This document shows, one piece after another, positions 1 to 9,287 of a stretch of 64,000 nucleotides of DNA; within the stretch, counting starts at the first letter, position 1, and each line of letters opens with the position of its first letter. A program made the translations under genes and the position numbers. Under the pieces are notes generated by a model. That model saw only the letters and a list, made by a program, of their open reading frames with translations. It made no database searches and was not told the origin of the DNA. Source of the stretch: DATBMA01 sp036555105 (GTDB taxonomy: Bacteria > Actinomycetota > Acidimicrobiia > Spongiisociales > ZC4RG35); assembly GCA_036555105.1 (NCBI GenBank), contig DATBMA010000023.1, positions 15,673 through 79,672 of the forward strand. The letters run 5' to 3'.

Positions 1-234
1 CTGCTCTGCCAGCTGCTCGATCGGGTAGCCGCGGTAGCGGAGGATGCCGGCATCGCCATCGATGTGGCTCACCGAACTCGAGCTCTCGGCGGTGTTGCCG
101 AAGCCCCGATCGACGGTGATCAGCCCGCTTTGAGAGCGGAGCCCGGAGATGTCGAGGGCCAGCTCGCCCTCGGTCCCTTCCTCCACCGGGAGGGCGTATT
201 CCTGGTCCCTGTATCTCAGAACGGCGTCTGACAT
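1..234 (-). CDS. gltA: citrate synthase, 5' part only (cut by window edge)
   Basis: The first 78 codons of a citrate synthase, read leftward off the window. The enzyme condenses oxaloacetate and acetyl-CoA at the entry to the TCA cycle in the cytosol. Visible segments are the N-terminal beta-rich domain with ELALDISGLRSQSGLITVD and the strongly conserved GDAGILRYRGYPIEQLAE block; both are diagnostic of the bacterial type II family. The catalytic His and Asp residues lie outside the window. ATG start; a GGAAGG Shine-Dalgarno sits 5 nt before it. It lies 39 nt downstream of the EF-G-like gene on the same strand, so co-transcription is possible. Confidence 0.9.
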   Translation of the reverse strand, partial: MSDAVLRYRDQEYALPVEEGTEGELALDISGLRSQSGLITVDRGFGNTAESSSSVSHIDGDAGILRYRGYPIEQLAEQ

Positions 235-273
235 GGCCACCTTCCGTCGCAGGACTATGGGCGTCCCGGCCCC

Positions 274-2328
274 TTACTCCTTGTCCTTGGCCGCTGCCGC
301 CGCGGCGATGACTTTCTGTGCCTCAGGATGAGGCATCTCCGCATAGTGGTCGAATTCGACCTCAAAGGTACCCCGTCCGCTCGTCATAGATCGCAGGTCG
401 GCTGCATAACGCTGGACCTCTGACATCGGGACCTCGGCTTCGATTACACGGGCCGAGCCATCGGTGTCCATCCCCAGCACACGTCCCCGGCGACCATTGA
501 TGTCACCCATCACATCGCCGGTGTGATCCTCCGGCACCCGGATGCTCAGCCGCATGATCGGCTCGAGCAGCACAGGTCGCAGCAACGGGGCCGCCGACTT
601 GACAGCTTGGATGCCGGCCATCCGAAAGGAGAGCTCATCCGAGTCGACGGCATGGAACTTCCCGTCGAACACTTGGGCAGAGACATCGATTACCGGGTAA
701 CCGGCCAGGATCCCGCGTTCCAATGCCTCGTGAATGCCCTTGTCCACCGCCGGGATGAACTGACGGGGGATCGCGCCGCCCTTGATGGCGTCGACGAACT
801 CGTAGCCTGCGCCCCGCGGGCGGGGGCTGAACCGGACGCTGCAGACGCCGTACTGCCCGCGACCCCCGGTCTGCTTCTTGTGCTTGCCTTCGGCTTCGCC
901 CGCCGCGGTGATGGTCTCCCGAAACGGGATCGTGGGAAGGGCGGTGTCGACTTCAACCCCGAACTTGCGCCGGATTCGGGCCAAAGTCACATCGAGGTGG
1001 GTGTCGCCCAGCCCGGCCAGGACGGTCTCACCGGTGGCAGCCCGGCGGTCGACTCGCAGGGTCGGGTCCTCCTCGGTCATCTTCTGCAAGGCCGTGGACA
1101 GCTTCTCCTCATCATGCTGGCTGTGAGGTTCCACCGCCAGCTCGGTCACCGGCCGGGGGTAGACCACCGGGGCGAACTCGAGCGGGGTTCCCGATCGCAG
1201 GGTGTCGCCCGCCCGTACGTTCTCCGCTTTCGCCAGGGCGGCGATCTCTCCTGCCACCAACTCCTTGGCGTCGTGGTGATCCTTGCCAAGCTGATAGAAG
1301 AGGTTGTGCATCCGCACCTTGCCCCCGCGGGCGAGGTCGAGCTCCATGTCAGGATTGATGCGCCCCGAGTAGAGCCGGAAGAGCGAGATGCGCCCGACGA
1401 ACGGGTCGCTGATCGTCTTGAACACGTAGGCCACCACCGGGCCGTCTTCCTTCACTTCGACGGAGTCGCCCTTGGCGATCGGGGGGAGAGCGCGCTCGAG
1501 AGGAGAGGGGGCGAAATCGACCAGGAATTCGAGCAGGGTGTCGGCGCCGATGCGGCGTGCTCCCGAGCCCACAAGGACGGGCTGGATCTCACCCGCAAGC
1601 ATCCCTTTGTGGACTGTGGAGACGATCACCTCGGACGACGGCTCTTCGCCCTCGAAGTACTTCTCCATCAGGGTGTCGTCGGTCTCGACCACGCTTTCGA
1701 CCAGGGCGGTATGGGTGTCTGCCACCAGCCCGGCCGTGTCGGCGGGGACCTCCGACGGGGTGCCGGTCTTGTCGTCCGGCCCGTAGACGAACGCGTTGCC
1801 TGAGACCACCCTCACCAAGCCCCGCAGGTCATGCTCGGCCCCAATCGGGACCTGGACCGGAGCAACCCGCTTTCCAAAGGCCTCCCGGAGCTGGTCGAGG
1901 ACTCGCGGGAATGACGAGCGCTCGCGATCGAGCTTGGAAATGAAGATTGCCCGCGGGATCCCCTCGTCGGCTGCCGCCTTCCAGAGGAGCTCGGTCTGGA
2001 CTTCTACTCCGTCCACTCCGGAGACGACGAACAGGGCCAGGTCGGCTGCCCGCAGAGCGGCGCGGGCATCACCCCCGAAGTCGGCATAGCCAGGGGTGTC
2101 GATGAGATTGATCCGATGGCCCTTCCAATCGAGGGTGGCGATGGCAAGGCCGAGGGAGATCTTGCGTTCTTGTTCCTCGGGCTCGAAGTCGAGGAGTGCG
2201 GTTCCCTGGTCGACCGATCCCTGCCGGGTCGAAACGCCGGCCACGTAGAGCAATGCCTCTGCCAGTGTCGTCTTTCCACTTCCGCCGTGGCCGAGCAATG
2301 CGACATTGCGGATCTTGTCGGGGACCAC
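274..2328 (-). CDS. fusA2: EF-G-like translational GTPase (EF-G2 / FusA2 family)
   Basis: A 684-residue GTPase with the full EF-G domain layout, close to the usual ~700. The P-loop GHGGSGKT is at residues 13-20 and the G3 motif DTPGY at 77-81. The G4 motif reads SKLD (131-134) where canonical EF-G has NKxD. The switch I region reads ERKISLG, not the ERGITI of the housekeeping factor. These traits match the actinobacterial EF-G-like EF-G2 family, which accompanies a separate canonical fusA; its exact role in translation is not settled. Start is GTG, with AGGAGG 4 nt upstream. Transcribed away from pgsA and followed by gltA. Confidence 0.85.
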   Translation of the reverse strand: MVPDKIRNVALLGHGGSGKTTLAEALLYVAGVSTRQGSVDQGTALLDFEPEEQERKISLGLAIATLDWKGHRINLIDTPGYADFGGDARAALRAADLALFVVSGVDGVEVQTELLWKAAADEGIPRAIFISKLDRERSSFPRVLDQLREAFGKRVAPVQVPIGAEHDLRGLVRVVSGNAFVYGPDDKTGTPSEVPADTAGLVADTHTALVESVVETDDTLMEKYFEGEEPSSEVIVSTVHKGMLAGEIQPVLVGSGARRIGADTLLEFLVDFAPSPLERALPPIAKGDSVEVKEDGPVVAYVFKTISDPFVGRISLFRLYSGRINPDMELDLARGGKVRMHNLFYQLGKDHHDAKELVAGEIAALAKAENVRAGDTLRSGTPLEFAPVVYPRPVTELAVEPHSQHDEEKLSTALQKMTEEDPTLRVDRRAATGETVLAGLGDTHLDVTLARIRRKFGVEVDTALPTIPFRETITAAGEAEGKHKKQTGGRGQYGVCSVRFSPRPRGAGYEFVDAIKGGAIPRQFIPAVDKGIHEALERGILAGYPVIDVSAQVFDGKFHAVDSDELSFRMAGIQAVKSAAPLLRPVLLEPIMRLSIRVPEDHTGDVMGDINGRRGRVLGMDTDGSARVIEAEVPMSEVQRYAADLRSMTSGRGTFEVEFDHYAEMPHPEAQKVIAAAAAAKDKE

Positions 2329-2356
2329 TCGACCTCCTCGGGGGACGGGGCTGCGG

Positions 2357-2362
2357 ATGATA
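2357..2362 (-). promoter_or_regulatory. possible -10 box for the EF-G-like gene
   Basis: On the minus strand the sequence reads TATCAT, about 29 nt upstream of the GTG start and ahead of a good AGGAGG. No convincing -35 was found. The 78-nt gap to the divergent pgsA gene must hold the signals for both directions. Confidence 0.3.
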
Positions 2363-2392
2363 GTGAAGGTGCCTCAGCCCAACTCGGCGTGC

Positions 2393-2398
2393 TACTTT
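2393..2398 (+). promoter_or_regulatory. -10 box, apparently leaderless start of the pgsA string
   Basis: TACTTT lies 8 nt before the chosen GTG start of the CDP-alcohol phosphatidyltransferase gene, which has no Shine-Dalgarno. The geometry would place the transcript start at or next to the GTG. Confidence 0.45.
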
Positions 2399-2406
2399 GC
2401 CCGCCG

Positions 2407-2979
2407 GTGATCGACCAGCGGGTGCGTCCGCGTGTCCAATGGCTCCTCGATCCGATCGGTGGGTCGCTGGCACACATGGGGGTCACCCCCCAATTCATGA
2501 CCCTGTTCGGGCTGACCATCACGGTCGGCGGTGCCGTGCTGATCGGACTCGGCTATCTCCGCATAGGCGCCGCTGTGGCCTTGCTGGGGGCCCTGCTCGA
2601 CGGGCTGGATGGCTCGGTGGCGCGGGCCGGGGGGTCGGTGACCCCACGGGGGGCGTTTCTCGACGCCGCCAGCGACCGCATCGGGGAGATCGCGGTGTTC
2701 GCAGGACTGGCGGTGGCTCGGGCCGGGAACCGGCGGGAGCTGCTGCTGATCGTGCTCGCCATAGGGGGCGCCACGCTGGTGCCATACCTGCGGGCCAAGG
2801 CCGAGGCCGTGGGGCTCAACGGCAAGGCAGGGTTCATGGGGCGGGCCGAGCGGGTAATCCTCTTCTCGGTCGGCCTCATCTTGGGATTCATCGAGCCAAT
2901 GCTCTGGGTGATGGTGGCCGCCACCTGGTTCACAGCCGGTCAGCGCTTCTTCGACACGTATCACGCCATCGAGCCGTGA
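2407..2979 (+). CDS. pgsA: CDP-alcohol phosphatidyltransferase (phosphatidylinositol phosphate synthase-like)
   Basis: A 190-residue polytopic membrane enzyme that transfers a phosphatidyl group from CDP-diacylglycerol to an alcohol. The complete family signature D-G-x2-D-G-x2-A-R-x8-G-x3-D-x3-D is present at residues 65-90. In actinobacteria the copy standing directly before the acyltransferase and PimA genes makes phosphatidylinositol phosphate, so inositol phosphate is the likely acceptor; this rests on context. The frame is open far upstream, but homology begins at the GTG chosen here. Its stop overlaps the next start (GTGA). Confidence 0.85.
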   Translation: MIDQRVRPRVQWLLDPIGGSLAHMGVTPQFMTLFGLTITVGGAVLIGLGYLRIGAAVALLGALLDGLDGSVARAGGSVTPRGAFLDAASDRIGEIAVFAGLAVARAGNRRELLLIVLAIGGATLVPYLRAKAEAVGLNGKAGFMGRAERVILFSVGLILGFIEPMLWVMVAATWFTAGQRFFDTYHAIEP

Positions 2980-3854
2980 GGCACCGCCTCTTCTACCTGC
3001 TGCTGCAGGTGGCGAGCGCAGTGGTGGGAGTCCTACCGCTGTCCTGGGCACGGCGGGTGTGCTCGGCCATCGGCGCCCTCTCGTATCCGTTCGCCGGGGA
3101 GCGACGCCTGATGTCCAAGCGGCACATGGAGCGCATCGCCCCTGATCGCAAGGACCACGACGCCCTCGCCCGTCGAGTGTTCGCGAACTACGGAAGGCGA
3201 TGGGCCGAGTCGCTGTGGCTGCGCCCCAGCCGGGTCCCCGGATTGGTGGCGGCCGCCCAGACCGAAGGATTCCAGAACCTGATCGACGCCAAGGCGAAGG
3301 GACGGGGGGTGATACTCGCCCTTCCACATCAGGGCTACTTCGAGCTGTCGGCTCCGGTAACGGCCACCCTCGGGCTCAAGGTGGTGGCGGTGGCCGAGAA
3401 CCTCGAGAATCGCTACGTGCGCGACTGGTTCACGCGTATGCGCGAGGCCTTCGACATCCAGGTGAGATACGCCGATGACCCGGCCGTGATGCGGTCCCTC
3501 GTCTCCGACCTGGCCGCCGGCAAAGCGATCGCGCTCGTCTCAGACCGCGATCTCTCCGGGCGCGGCGTCGAGGTGGAGTTCTTCGGGGAGCGGACCACCC
3601 TTCCATCTGGACCTGCTGGGTTGTCGATCCGCACAGGGGCTCCGATCGTCCCGGTCGGCACATATTTCACTCCAGGTGCCAACCTGTTGATCGTCACACC
3701 CAGCATCGACATCCCGACCGAGGGAACGGTGGCAGAACGGACGGTTGCGATGACCCAGCAGCTCGCCAATCGTTTGGAAGACCTCATCAAACGCGATCCC
3801 AGCCAATGGCTGGTACTGCAACCCAACTGGCCATCCGACAGCCAACCGGCGTGA
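2976..3854 (+). CDS. phosphatidylinositol mannoside acyltransferase (PatA / lauroyl acyltransferase family)
   Basis: A 292-residue protein of the lysophospholipid/lauroyl acyltransferase superfamily. The catalytic HX4E pair is seen as HQGYFE at residues 118-123, after an N-terminal hydrophobic stretch that would place it on the cytoplasmic membrane face. Between pgsA and pimA, the mycobacterial equivalent acylates the mannose of phosphatidylinositol mannosides, which is the most likely role here. Start GTG overlaps the pgsA stop, and its own stop overlaps the next GTG. The exact acyl acceptor cannot be told from sequence. Confidence 0.85.
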   Translation: MRHRLFYLLLQVASAVVGVLPLSWARRVCSAIGALSYPFAGERRLMSKRHMERIAPDRKDHDALARRVFANYGRRWAESLWLRPSRVPGLVAAAQTEGFQNLIDAKAKGRGVILALPHQGYFELSAPVTATLGLKVVAVAENLENRYVRDWFTRMREAFDIQVRYADDPAVMRSLVSDLAAGKAIALVSDRDLSGRGVEVEFFGERTTLPSGPAGLSIRTGAPIVPVGTYFTPGANLLIVTPSIDIPTEGTVAERTVAMTQQLANRLEDLIKRDPSQWLVLQPNWPSDSQPA

Positions 3855-4888
3855 AGGTCGCCGTTGTTTGCCCCTACGACCTCGGATTCCCCGGAGGAGT
3901 CCAGCACCAAGTCGCCCAACTGGTGGTCCACCTCAGGGCCTCAGGTGAGGATGCGTGGGCCGTGGGGCCCCGTTGCCCGGCCGACCTCGGAGTCGACATC
4001 GGAAACTCGGTGGAGGTTCCGGCCAATGGCTCCAAGGCCCCGGTGGCTCTGAACCCGGGGGTGGCAGGGAGGGTGCGCAAGGCGGTACGCGACGCACAGG
4101 TGATCCACATCCACGAGCCGTTGATGCCGTTGACTTCGTTCGCGGCATTGACTGTGCCCAATCCCAAGGTGACGACGTTCCATGCCCGCCCTCCCACCTG
4201 GGTGCGCAGCCTCTACCGGGTGGCGAGCAGCCCGATGCGGCGCTCGATCGGGAGCGGCATCGTCACAGCCGTGAGCGCCGAGGCGGCAGCTGCGCTCCCA
4301 TTCGATGACGTCCGCATGATCCCCAATGGCATCGATCTCGAGACGATCGACGTGGCCAAGACCAGGCAACAGGTTGTCTTCGTGGGGCGTGATGAGCCGC
4401 GCAAAGGCCTGGACACCCTCCTCAAAGCGTGGCCCAATGTGATGGAAGTGCACCCGGGGGCCCGCTTGACCGTGGTGGGGTCGATGCGCCAGTCACCCCC
4501 CGTCGGCGTCGTCTTTCTGGGCCGGGTTCCCGAGGACGAGAAGAACGACTTGCTCGCCACAGCCGAGGTGCTGGTGGCTCCCAACCTCGGCGGTGAGAGC
4601 TTCGGCATCGTCCTGCTGGAGGGAATGGCCGCCGGCTGCGCGGTGGTGGCGAGCGATCTCCCTGCCTTTCATGAGTTGCTGGCCGGAGTCGGGGTCGAGT
4701 TTCCGGCCGGCGACTCCGGGTCCCTGGCCGAGCATCTGGTCCGCCTGCTCGCATCTCGCGAGGAACTCGACCGGCTGGGATCAGCCGGTCGTACACGAGC
4801 CGCAGAGTTCGCATGGCCACGCGTGCTCGGGCTGTATCTAACGGCGTATGAAGACGCCACCGCCAAGGCTGCGACCCGCTCCAGGTAG
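3851..4888 (+). CDS. pimA: GT4 glycosyltransferase, phosphatidylinositol mannosyltransferase PimA-like
   Basis: A 345-residue GT-B glycosyltransferase. It begins with VCPYDLGFPGGVQ (the nucleotide-sugar glycine loop), carries HEP at 88-90 and shows the retaining GT4 EX7E signature at E249/E257 (ESFGIVLLE). PimA adds the first mannose from GDP-mannose to phosphatidylinositol at the inner membrane face. Position after pgsA and the acyltransferase supports that substrate. The GTG start is embedded in the preceding stop (GTGA). The stop TAG forms part of a putative promoter for pdxS. Confidence 0.85.
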   Translation: MKVAVVCPYDLGFPGGVQHQVAQLVVHLRASGEDAWAVGPRCPADLGVDIGNSVEVPANGSKAPVALNPGVAGRVRKAVRDAQVIHIHEPLMPLTSFAALTVPNPKVTTFHARPPTWVRSLYRVASSPMRRSIGSGIVTAVSAEAAAALPFDDVRMIPNGIDLETIDVAKTRQQVVFVGRDEPRKGLDTLLKAWPNVMEVHPGARLTVVGSMRQSPPVGVVFLGRVPEDEKNDLLATAEVLVAPNLGGESFGIVLLEGMAAGCAVVASDLPAFHELLAGVGVEFPAGDSGSLAEHLVRLLASREELDRLGSAGRTRAAEFAWPRVLGLYLTAYEDATAKAATRSR

Positions 4889-4891
4889 CAT
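4886..4891 (+). promoter_or_regulatory. -10 box for pdxS built on the pimA stop codon
   Basis: TAGCAT; its first three bases are the pimA stop. The expected transcript start is near 4898, giving a ~25-nt leader that carries an AAGGAAG ribosome binding site before the pdxS GTG. Confidence 0.45.
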
Positions 4892-4922
4892 CTGACCCCT
4901 CAGACAACCTGGCAAGGAAGAC

Positions 4923-5804
4923 GTGGAACGCGGAACTGATCTGGTCAAGCGGGGACTGGCGGAGATGCTCAAGGGCGGCGTGATCATGGATGTGGTCACC
5001 GCCGACCAGGCGCGGATCGCCGAGGAGGCCGGAGCAGTGGCGGTGATGGCTCTCGAGCGGGTGCCGGCCGACATCAGGAAGCAGGGTGGGGTGGCCCGCA
5101 TGGCCGACCCGACCAAGATCCAGGAGATCCAGCAGTCGGTGACCATCCCGGTCATGGCGAAGTGCCGGATCGGCCACGCGGTCGAAGCGCAGGTGCTGCA
5201 GGCCCTCGGGGTCGACTACATCGACGAGTCCGAGGTGCTGACTCCCGCCGACGCCGAGCACCACGTGGACAAGTGGGCTTTCACCACGCCCTTCGTTTGT
5301 GGCGCCCGCAACCTTGGCGAGGCTCTTCGCCGGATCGGGGAGGGTGCCGCCATGATCCGTACCAAGGGCGAGGCCGGCACCGGAAACGTGGTCGAGGCGG
5401 TCACCCACATGCGGGCGGTCAAAGAAGGGATCGGCAGGCTGGTGCAGGCCGGCACCGACCAGCTGATGGCCGAAGCCCGGGATCTTGCTGCCCCGTTCGA
5501 GCTCGTGCGGGAAGTACACGAAACCGGCCGGCTGCCGGTTGTGAACTTCGCTGCAGGTGGCATCGCCACTCCGGCGGACGCGGCGCTGATGATGGCGCTC
5601 GGATGTGATGGGGTGTTCGTCGGCAGCGGGATCTTCAAGTCCTCCGACCCCAAGGGCTACGCGGCCGCCATCGTCGAGGCGACGACCTTCTGGAACGAGC
5701 CCGAGGTGATCGCCAAGGTTTCCCGCGGGCTCGGCGAGGCCATGCCGGGGATCGAGCTGGAACGGCTCGACCCAAGCGAGCGGTTGGCCCAGCGCGGTTG
5801 GTGA
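4923..5804 (+). CDS. pdxS: pyridoxal 5'-phosphate synthase, lyase subunit
   Basis: A 293-residue (beta/alpha)8 synthase that makes pyridoxal phosphate from ribose 5-phosphate, glyceraldehyde 3-phosphate and ammonia supplied by PdxT. The two catalytic lysines are in place: K80 in MAKCRIGH (Schiff base) and K148 in [11 protein letters not shown], with the active-site Asp at D23. Length matches the family. GTG start with AAGGAAG upstream. Directly followed by pdxT, its glutaminase partner in the 12+12 complex. Confidence 0.96.
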   Translation: MERGTDLVKRGLAEMLKGGVIMDVVTADQARIAEEAGAVAVMALERVPADIRKQGGVARMADPTKIQEIQQSVTIPVMAKCRIGHAVEAQVLQALGVDYIDESEVLTPADAEHHVDKWAFTTPFVCGARNLGEALRRIGEGAAMIRTKGEAGTGNVVEAVTHMRAVKEGIGRLVQAGTDQLMAEARDLAAPFELVREVHETGRLPVVNFAAGGIATPADAALMMALGCDGVFVGSGIFKSSDPKGYAAAIVEATTFWNEPEVIAKVSRGLGEAMPGIELERLDPSERLAQRGW

Positions 5805-5808
5805 CCAG

Positions 5809-6390
5809 ATGGGGCCCAAGCGGGGTCCATCGGTCGGTGTGCTCGGTCTCCAGGGAGACGTCCGCGAGCACCTGATCGCAATCGAGCGGGCCGGGGCCGC
5901 CCCCCTGGTGGTGAAACATCCTTCCGACCTCGTCTCGATCGACGCGATGATCATTCCCGGCGGTGAGTCGACGACGATCGGCCGGCTGGCGACCCGGTTC
6001 GGCCTGATGGAGCCACTGCGCGAGGAGATCGACTCCGGGATGCCGGTCTATGGCACCTGCGCGGGGATGATCTTGCTGGCGGCCGGCCTCACCGAAGGCG
6101 ACCAGCCGCTGGTCGGGGCGCTCGACATCGTTGTCCGCAGGAACGCCTTTGGTCGCCAGAACGAGTCCTTCGAAGCGGAACTGGAAATCGACGGCTTCGC
6201 CGAGCCCTTTCCGGCCGTGTTCATCAGGGCACCGTGGGTGGCCAAGGTGGGAGCAGGAGTCGAGGTGCTCGCTACCATCGACGAGCATCCGGTGATGGTC
6301 CGCCAGGAGCGGATCCTCGCCACGTCATTCCATCCCGAGCTGGCCGGCGACGACCGGATCCATCGCATGCTCATCGAAATGATGGAGTAG
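5809..6390 (+). CDS. pdxT: pyridoxal 5'-phosphate synthase, glutaminase subunit
   Basis: A 193-residue class I glutamine amidotransferase that hydrolyses glutamine and channels ammonia to PdxS. The catalytic triad is visible: C84 in GTCAGM, and H175 and E177 in FHPEL. GGES at 51-54 matches the oxyanion region. ATG start only 4 nt after pdxS, so the two subunits are probably co-translated. Confidence 0.96.
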   Translation: MGPKRGPSVGVLGLQGDVREHLIAIERAGAAPLVVKHPSDLVSIDAMIIPGGESTTIGRLATRFGLMEPLREEIDSGMPVYGTCAGMILLAAGLTEGDQPLVGALDIVVRRNAFGRQNESFEAELEIDGFAEPFPAVFIRAPWVAKVGAGVEVLATIDEHPVMVRQERILATSFHPELAGDDRIHRMLIEMME

Positions 6391-6392
6391 CC

Positions 6393-7139
6393 ATGTCCGG
6401 ACATTCGAAGTGGGCGACGATCAAGAGGAAGAAAGCGGCCAACGACGCCCGCCGCGGGCAGCTCTTCGGCAAGCTCATCAAGGCCGTCGAGGTGGCGGCT
6501 CGAGCGGGCGGGGGCGACCCGGGCGGCAACGCCACGTTGGCTGCGGCCATCGCCAAGGCCAGGTCCAACGCGGTGCCGGCCGACAACATCGAACGGGCCA
6601 TAAAGCGGGCGACCGGTGCCGGCGACGGCGCAACGTACGAGGAGATCTGGTACGAGGGCTACGCCCCGGGAGGGGTTGCCCTCTATGTTCAGGTCGTCAC
6701 CGACAATCGGAATCGAGCGGCCTCGGACGTTCGGGCCACTTTCACCCGCAACCACGGGAACCTCGGGGAGCCCGGCTCGGTCGGCTACCTGTTCGAGCAG
6801 AAGGGCTACCTGGAGGTGGCGGGAGAGGAGGACGCAGTGCTGATGGCTGCGCTCGAAGCCGGGGCCGAGGATGTCAAGCCAGGCGACGAAGAGGGATTCC
6901 AGGTCTACACCGCCCCCGCCGACCTGTTTCCGGTCCAGCGTGGGATCGAACAGGCCGGCTTGGCTGTTGCCTCGGCCGACCTCGTCCAGGTCCCCAAGAC
7001 CTCGGTGCAACTCGACGCAGCCGGCGCCGCCAAGGTTCTGCGGCTGGTCGACGCCCTCGAGGACCTCGACGACGTCCAGGCGGTGTATGGCAATTACGAG
7101 ATGGACGACGAGGTGATGGCCGCCCTCGCAGGCGACTGA
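6393..7139 (+). CDS. yebC: YebC/PmpR family protein
   Basis: A 248-residue protein of the YebC (TACO1) family, starting with the invariant MSGHSKWATIKRKKAANDA. The family is annotated as transcriptional regulators, and more recent work links members to relief of ribosome stalling. Conserved location just before ruvCAB. ATG chosen because the family N-terminus begins exactly there, 2 nt after the pdxT stop; the open frame extends upstream without homology. Confidence 0.94.
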   Translation: MSGHSKWATIKRKKAANDARRGQLFGKLIKAVEVAARAGGGDPGGNATLAAAIAKARSNAVPADNIERAIKRATGAGDGATYEEIWYEGYAPGGVALYVQVVTDNRNRAASDVRATFTRNHGNLGEPGSVGYLFEQKGYLEVAGEEDAVLMAALEAGAEDVKPGDEEGFQVYTAPADLFPVQRGIEQAGLAVASADLVQVPKTSVQLDAAGAAKVLRLVDALEDLDDVQAVYGNYEMDDEVMAALAGD

Positions 7140-7173
7140 GGCCAGGTTCCACTTCGACCAATACGGCCATCCC

Positions 7174-7179
7174 TAGGCT
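7174..7179 (+). promoter_or_regulatory. -10 box of a probable leaderless ruvC promoter
   Basis: TAGGCT with a 7-nt gap to the ruvC ATG and no Shine-Dalgarno between them, in the only non-coding gap (47 nt) between yebC and the ruv genes. Confidence 0.5.
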
Positions 7180-7186
7180 CTCCCGG

Positions 7187-7669
7187 ATGCTGGTCATGGG
7201 CATCGACCCCGGCCTCACAACCACCGGCTACGGGCTGGTGCGTGGGGGCGGCTCACCGCAAGCGGTGGTGGCGGGGGTCATCAGGACCGGTACCACCGAT
7301 CCGACCTCCGAGCGCCTGCGGATTCTCCACGAGCAACTCCTGGCCTTGTTGCGGGAGACCGGGCCGGATGCTGTCGCCATCGAGCAGGTCTTCACCAACG
7401 CCAATCGACAGACTGCGGTGGCGGTCGGAAGGGCTTCGGGGGTGGCCCTCCTGGCGGCGGCCCAGGCGGGCCTGCCTGTCTTCGAGTACACGCCGACCGG
7501 GGTCAAGGCGGCGGTGGCCGGAGATGGCGCCGCCGACAAGCGAGCGGTGGCGAGCATGGTGGCGCGTCGCCTGCGCCTGTCCGAGCCCCCCAGTCCGGCC
7601 GACGCCGCCGACGCTCTGGCGGTGGCCCTGTGCCATCTGCAAACTGCATTTGTGGAAGTGGCCTCATGA
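7187..7669 (+). CDS. ruvC: Holliday junction resolvase RuvC
   Basis: A 160-residue endonuclease that cleaves Holliday junctions symmetrically after RuvAB branch migration. The four acidic catalytic residues are at D7 (GIDPG), E66 (IEQ), D139 and D142, matching the E. coli D7/E66/D138/D141 pattern. Start is the ATG at MLVMGID; a second ATG three codons later is possible. Its stop overlaps the ruvA start (ATGA). Confidence 0.96.
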   Translation: MLVMGIDPGLTTTGYGLVRGGGSPQAVVAGVIRTGTTDPTSERLRILHEQLLALLRETGPDAVAIEQVFTNANRQTAVAVGRASGVALLAAAQAGLPVFEYTPTGVKAAVAGDGAADKRAVASMVARRLRLSEPPSPADAADALAVALCHLQTAFVEVAS

Positions 7670-8232
7670 TCGGCCGGCTGCGCGGGGTCCTGGTCGGGAT
7701 CCGGCCGCAACAGGCGATAGTCGACGTCGCCGGGGTTGGCTACGAGGTGGCTGCCAGCCCCCGCACCCTGGCCGACCTACCCGGGGTGGGGGAGGAGGTC
7801 GTCATCCACACTCATCTCGTGATGCGAGACGATGGGATGTCGCTGTACGGATTCAGCTCCGAGGGTGAGCGTGACCTGTTCAGGATGCTTCTTACCGTCT
7901 CCGGAATCGGGCCCAAGGTTGGGCTGTCGGTGCTCGGATCGATGAGCCCGACCGAGTTGCGCCGGGCCATCGCCGCCGAAGACGCCGACGCCATCGCCAT
8001 CGCCCCTGGGCTGGGACGCAGAGGAGCGCAGAAGGTGATCCTCGAGCTCAAGCCCAAGCTCAATGACGGCGAGGCCGAGGTCGTCAGCGCCGGGGCCGGC
8101 GATCTGCGGCGGGCATTGGAAGGGTTGGGTTACACGGCCGCAGAGATCCGACCGGTGATGGCTTCGGTCGACCCAGGCCTGTCACTTCCCGAGCAGGTCC
8201 GGGCCGCCCTCAAGGAGCTAGGTCGGCCATGA
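7666..8232 (+). CDS. ruvA: Holliday junction branch migration protein RuvA
   Basis: A 188-residue junction-binding subunit. The N-terminal OB fold starts [11 protein letters not shown]. Tandem helix-hairpin-helix motifs follow around [10 protein letters not shown] and [13 protein letters not shown], and a C-terminal three-helix RuvB-contact domain follows an acidic linker. It forms the tetramer that loads RuvB rings. Overlaps both neighbours by 4 nt. Confidence 0.96.
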   Translation: MIGRLRGVLVGIRPQQAIVDVAGVGYEVAASPRTLADLPGVGEEVVIHTHLVMRDDGMSLYGFSSEGERDLFRMLLTVSGIGPKVGLSVLGSMSPTELRRAIAAEDADAIAIAPGLGRRGAQKVILELKPKLNDGEAEVVSAGAGDLRRALEGLGYTAAEIRPVMASVDPGLSLPEQVRAALKELGRP

Positions 8233-9245
8233 GAGAGGACTCGCTGCTCAGCCCGGTCGCCGCGGACGACGACCTCACCTTGAGGCCGCGCCGCCTCGAC
8301 GAGTTCGTTGGTCAGGAGGCGGTAAAGGAGCGGCTTCGCATATCGATCGAAGCCGCCCGCTCCCAGGGCCGCCACCTCGACCACGTCCTGCTCTCCGGTC
8401 CACCCGGACTGGGCAAGACGACCTTGGCCGGCATCATCGCCGCCGAGCTCGACACCATCATGCGGATCACCTCCGGCCCAGCACTCGAGCGGGCGGGAGA
8501 TGTCGCCGCCATCATCTCCAACCTCGACCATGGCGGGGTCTTCTTCATCGATGAGATCCACCGGCTCCCACGAGCGGTGGAGGAAGTGCTCTACCCGGCG
8601 ATGGAGGACTTCCAGCTCGACATCGTCTTGGGGAAGGGCCCTTCTGCTCAATCGATCCGGCTCGACCTGCCGAAGTTCACGCTGGTGGGAGCGACCACCA
8701 GGAAAGGGAAGGTGTCGGCGCCACTGCGCGACCGGTTCGGGATCGAGGACCGGCTCGACTACTACGGGGTGGACGACCTCTCCACCATCATCAGCCGCTC
8801 CGCTCGCATCCTCGAGGTCGACATCGATGTCGAGGCCGCACATCTCATTGCGAGCCGCAGCCGAGGCACGCCCCGCATCGCCAACCGGCTCCTGGCAAGG
8901 GTGCGCGACTACGCGGTGGCCCGGGCCGAGGGGGTGATCGACCTGACCGCCGCCGAGGATGGCCTGGTGATGTTCGAAGTCGACGGGCTGGGCCTGGACA
9001 AGGTCGATCGGGCGATCCTCGAGGCGATCATCGGCAAGTTCCAGGGCGGCCCGGTGGGGCTGGGGACCCTGGCCATCGCCGTGGGTGAGGAGCCGGAGAC
9101 CGTTGAGGACGCCTACGAGCCGTTCCTCCTGCAGAGCGGGCTCATTCAACGGACATCGCGGGGTCGCCTCGCCACCACCCTGGCCTACCGCCACCTCGGT
9201 GTGGAGGCTCCGAAGGGCCCCGAGCAGGGCAAACTCCTCGACTGA
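8229..9245 (+). CDS. ruvB: Holliday junction branch migration ATPase RuvB
   Basis: A 338-residue AAA+ motor. Walker A GPPGLGKT is at 57-64, Walker B DEIH at 108-111, sensor 1 GATTRKG follows, and a winged-helix domain is at the C-terminus. It drives branch migration with RuvA. ATG overlaps the ruvA stop, completing a ruvC-ruvA-ruvB string coupled at both junctions. Confidence 0.97.
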   Translation: MREDSLLSPVAADDDLTLRPRRLDEFVGQEAVKERLRISIEAARSQGRHLDHVLLSGPPGLGKTTLAGIIAAELDTIMRITSGPALERAGDVAAIISNLDHGGVFFIDEIHRLPRAVEEVLYPAMEDFQLDIVLGKGPSAQSIRLDLPKFTLVGATTRKGKVSAPLRDRFGIEDRLDYYGVDDLSTIISRSARILEVDIDVEAAHLIASRSRGTPRIANRLLARVRDYAVARAEGVIDLTAAEDGLVMFEVDGLGLDKVDRAILEAIIGKFQGGPVGLGTLAIAVGEEPETVEDAYEPFLLQSGLIQRTSRGRLATTLAYRHLGVEAPKGPEQGKLLD

Positions 9246-9269
9246 AGAGTCTCATGTCTCAAGACCCGA

Positions 9270-9286
9270 GACTCAAGCTGTGAGTC
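9270..9286 (+). repeat. perfect inverted repeat immediately before the queA start
   Basis: GACTCA-AGCTG-TGAGTC: a 6-bp stem with a 5-nt loop, ending one base before the TTG start of queA in the 42-nt ruvB-queA gap. The gap also holds a second nested pair (GAGTCT near 9248, AGACTC near 9269). No Shine-Dalgarno is visible. It could hinder or regulate initiation; no known motif is recognised. Confidence 0.55.
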
Positions 9287-9287
9287 G

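Noticed and set aside
523..1803. 426-residue open frame antisense to the EF-G-like gene
   Set aside because: No homology or domain pattern. It is the mirror of a high-GC coding frame, with the His/Arg/Gly/Asp bias typical of antisense shadows.
4422..5954. 510-residue minus-strand open frame across pimA and pdxS
   Set aside because: It spans two well-conserved genes and their junction, has low-complexity composition, and has no recognisable fold.
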